Assembly (NCBI GenBank): GCA_041441465.1
Contig: JASDSY010000019.1
Span: 1-17,506 of the forward strand
DNA from: JASDSY01 sp041441465
GTDB taxonomy: Bacteria > Muiribacteriota > UBA9980
Length of the DNA: 17,506 nucleotides
Direction: 5' to 3'
Below the pieces are notes generated by a model. It did no database searches. It was given only the letters and a program-made list of their open reading frames with translations, and was not told where the DNA came from. Below, piece by piece: positions 15,900 through 17,506 of the stretch. Positions within the stretch are counted from its first letter, which is position 1. Every line of letters begins with the position of its first letter. Made by a program: the position numbers and the translations under genes.

Positions 15900-15979
15900 C
15901 TCACTAACACAAAAGCAAAGTTCTAATTATTTCATGAACGGCAATTACTGCGGACAGTATAAAAAGCGAAGGATATTTT

Positions 15980-16339
15980 ATGAATATAGGTTTAACATCG
16001 AATAATAATGCGGCAGCAGAGGTAAACCGGCAGGCAAAAGTTTCGGCTGCTGATTTCAACGGCCGCATCAATAAAATAACAACCGATAAATCGTTATCGC
16101 GCGATGAAAAGTTAGAAAAACTTAAAGATGCCGCGAAAGATTTCGAATCTATTTTCGTACACAGCCTCATAAAAACCATGCGCAGTTCCGTTCCCAAAGA
16201 CGGGCTGATATCAGGCGGCAACGCTGAAAATATATACCAGGACATGCTGGACGAGCAATATTCTAAAATAATCGTCAAGCGCGCCGACATGGGAATCGCT
16301 AAAAATATTTACGAACAGTTCAGTAAAACCGTAAAGTAA
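15980..16339 (+). CDS. flgJ: Single-domain FlgJ rod-binding protein
   Basis: This 119-residue protein corresponds to the N-terminal rod-binding domain of FlgJ, which acts as a cap for assembly of the flagellar rod in the periplasm. The signature is DAAKDFESIFVHSLIKTMRSS (50-70), then GNAENIYQDMLDEQYSKIIVKRADMGIAKNIYEQF (80-114). The C-terminal peptidoglycan hydrolase domain of enterobacterial FlgJ (313 residues) is absent, as in many other phyla, so a separate enzyme must open the cell wall. A GAAGGA site (15968-15973) lies 6 bases before the ATG. The gene is 80 bases past the TPR gene with no terminator between them, so they are probably co-transcribed, and a strong terminator follows. Confidence 0.92.
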   Translation: MNIGLTSNNNAAAEVNRQAKVSAADFNGRINKITTDKSLSRDEKLEKLKDAAKDFESIFVHSLIKTMRSSVPKDGLISGGNAENIYQDMLDEQYSKIIVKRADMGIAKNIYEQFSKTVK

Positions 16340-16754
16340 GTTTATAAAATAAATCTAAAAAATAAAATTTTAATTGACTTTTACACATAATATCTGTTAT
16401 CTTATGTCTGTCATAAAAAATGGCCCGTATATCCGGGCCGTTTTTTAGGGCGGCTCTTAAAAATCATTTTATGACTCTTTATAAACTCAAAGCGAATATT
16501 TCCCAAAATTAATCATAAAATATTTATACCAGATTTTGGTTTATTTGAAGTCTTATTAATGTTATTTTTAATTAACTTTTTTCTAATTTCAATTGCGAGC
16601 CTGATTTCATTATCATTTTTTCAATTCGTAAATTTCAACATCCATTTTTTATATTTTGCCGTTCTTAATTATGCTTTTTATATAGTATTTTCTTTTTTAG
16701 TAAAAGTTTGCAAGTTTCAATATAAATCAAAACACAACCTTATTAGGAGGAACA
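16340..16754. other. Intergenic region: flgJ terminator and T-rich leader of the next gene
   Basis: The first 75 bases contain an AT-rich stretch with a TTGACT hexamer and end in the flgJ terminator (16415-16446). From 16447 to 16740 the plus strand is very T-rich, with C in excess of G. No gene is supported. A 71-codon hydrophobic ORF (16559-16774) runs into the following gene and has no ribosome binding site, so I take it as chance. TAGGAGGA just before the next ATG (16744-16751) is a strong Shine-Dalgarno site. I found no convincing promoter for that gene. Confidence 0.5.
16415..16446 (+). terminator. Terminator of the flagellar cluster
   Basis: A GGCCCG/CGGGCC stem (16422-16427 with 16434-16439) with a 6-base loop is extended by a T-G pair and six A-T pairs, and ends in six T. 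The T-G pair is a wobble only in the plus-strand RNA, and in the other direction it becomes a mismatch. It therefore ends plus-strand transcription, about 75 bases past flgJ. Confidence 0.88.
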
Positions 16755-17506
16755 ATGGTACCCAATCAATCTGAAAGTCAAAATGTCGATTTTTTTGACA
16801 CACCATCGAAAAAAAACGCGGACACCCGCGAAAAGCCAGTCCGTAAAAGAACTGTAAAACCTAAAGACCCTGACGCTAAAGAAATTCCAATTTCAGAAGA
16901 TAAAGTAAAAATAATAAAAGCTCCAAAAGCAATGCCGGCCAAAACAGAACCGGAACAATCTGAAGCGCCGGAACTCAAGAAAGATTCAGCCGACAGTACC
17001 GAAACATCGCTCCCGCCGGAACCTGTGCAGCAAATCAAGCCGGCAGAGCAGCCCGGCATCCATAACGGTTATAATAACAACCGGCGAAATTCCAGAAATA
17101 TAGAAAATCATAATACCAATCACATCCAGGAAAATAACAAGCCGGAACCAGAGGCTAATTACCCAGAACAGCCGCGTCCTAAGCCTTCCTTCCAAAATCA
17201 GGAAAATTCCAATTTCAACAATCAAAATAACGATTATAACCGTAATTATTACAACAACCAGAACCAGAATAATTACAATAATCAAAATTCCGGCAGCTAC
17301 AACAATAATTATAATAATAACGCCGGCGGCACGCAGCACAATACCCAGTCAAACACGAATGCCGGCGGAGTAATGCAGCATCAATACGTCGAAGTGGCTA
17401 AAGGCTATTCGATACAGGCGCTAAAAACCAAAGAATGCGCCGAATTAATAAATATAGCCAAAGAGCTCAACATATCGACGGAAAAGTGCGAACGCAAAAA
17501 CGACTA
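16755..17506 (+). CDS. rho: Transcription termination factor Rho, N-terminal part with Asn-rich extension (cut by window end)
   Basis: The frame is open from a well-placed ATG (TAGGAGGA 3 bases upstream) to the window edge, 250 codons and two bases. Residues 211-250 match the helical N-terminal domain of Rho: SIQALKTKECAELINIAKELNI, then an ISTEKCERKND stretch that lines up with the LENLARMRKQD segment of E. coli Rho. Rho is a hexameric RNA helicase that ends transcription; its RNA-binding and ATPase parts would lie beyond the window. The first 100 residues are rich in Lys, Glu and Pro. Residues 100-205 are dominated by Asn, Gln and Tyr; in 146-190, 23 of 45 residues are Asn and 6 are Gln. 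Both parts should be disordered. E. coli Rho starts almost directly with the helical domain, so some 210 residues are extra here. The Rho call rests on a short match; another protein with a Rho-N/SAP-like domain remains possible. Confidence 0.72.
   Translation, partial: MVPNQSESQNVDFFDTPSKKNADTREKPVRKRTVKPKDPDAKEIPISEDKVKIIKAPKAMPAKTEPEQSEAPELKKDSADSTETSLPPEPVQQIKPAEQPGIHNGYNNNRRNSRNIENHNTNHIQENNKPEPEANYPEQPRPKPSFQNQENSNFNNQNNDYNRNYYNNQNQNNYNNQNSGSYNNNYNNNAGGTQHNTQSNTNAGGVMQHQYVEVAKGYSIQALKTKECAELINIAKELNISTEKCERKND

Noticed and set aside
15904..16290. Minus-strand ORF of 128 codons opposite flgJ
   Set aside because: It overlaps the clearly recognisable flgJ and has no supporting signals.
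16374..16402. Promoter-like TTGACT with a TG-extended TATCTT -10 just before the flgJ terminator
   Set aside because: Transcription would start within a few bases of the terminator hairpin and could not make a useful RNA; the -10 is poor. Most likely chance in AT-rich DNA.
16559..16774. 71-codon hydrophobic ORF before the rho-like gene
   Set aside because: It has no ribosome binding site, overlaps the strong Shine-Dalgarno site and start of the next gene, and its hydrophobicity follows from T-rich DNA.
16986..17339. Minus-strand ORF of 117 codons, extremely rich in Ile and Val
   Set aside because: It is the reverse-strand shadow of the Asn-codon-rich region (AAT/AAC read backwards as ATT/GTT) of the rho-like gene.

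Overview
The window looks like a chromosomal segment of an AT-rich, flagellated Gram-negative (diderm) bacterium. The L-ring gene (flgH) and P-ring gene (flgI) imply an outer membrane with a peptidoglycan layer. The very large alpha-2-macroglobulin (A2M) also fits a diderm: its roughly 2000-residue form with a helical N-terminal part resembles proteins I associate with Bacteroidota and related groups. Promoters and ribosome binding sites follow the standard sigma-70 and Shine-Dalgarno patterns. I cannot place the organism by phylum; an uncultured deep-branching lineage is a guess. I see no mobile element, CRISPR array, tRNA or rRNA.

Left part (1-11510), all genes on the minus strand. In genome order these are a 2040-residue secreted A2M-family protein with a thioester-type CxEQ site (462-6584), an unrecognised exported protein with AT-rich codons (6934-7968), an AAA+ ATPase with an N-terminal helical, possibly winged-helix part (7999-9309), an unrecognised small membrane-anchored protein (9724-10224), and a serine O-acetyltransferase (10434-11510). 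They do not form one operon. A terminator follows the ATPase gene, the A2M gene has its own promoter-like site and a terminator, and the acetyltransferase has a perfect consensus promoter.

Right part (11676-16339), plus strand, is a flagellar cluster in the order flgA, flgH, flgI, a TPR-protein gene and a single-domain flgJ, closed by a strong terminator at 16415-16446. FlgA, FlgI and FlgH build the periplasmic and outer-membrane bushing of the flagellar rod, and FlgJ is the rod-capping/assembly factor. The TPR gene has its own sigma-70 promoter. The divergent acetyltransferase promoter and a sigma-28-like site share the 165-bp gap in front of flgA.

Right end (16755-17506) holds the 5' part of a gene that I read as transcription terminator Rho. 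It has a long, disordered, strikingly Asn/Gln/Tyr-rich N-terminal extension before the Rho N-terminal helical domain. This prion-like Rho extension is the most interesting item. Second is the start of the exported 344-codon ORF: its only ATG sits in the loop of the upstream gene's terminator, while a well-placed GTG is out of frame by one A of an A9 tract.
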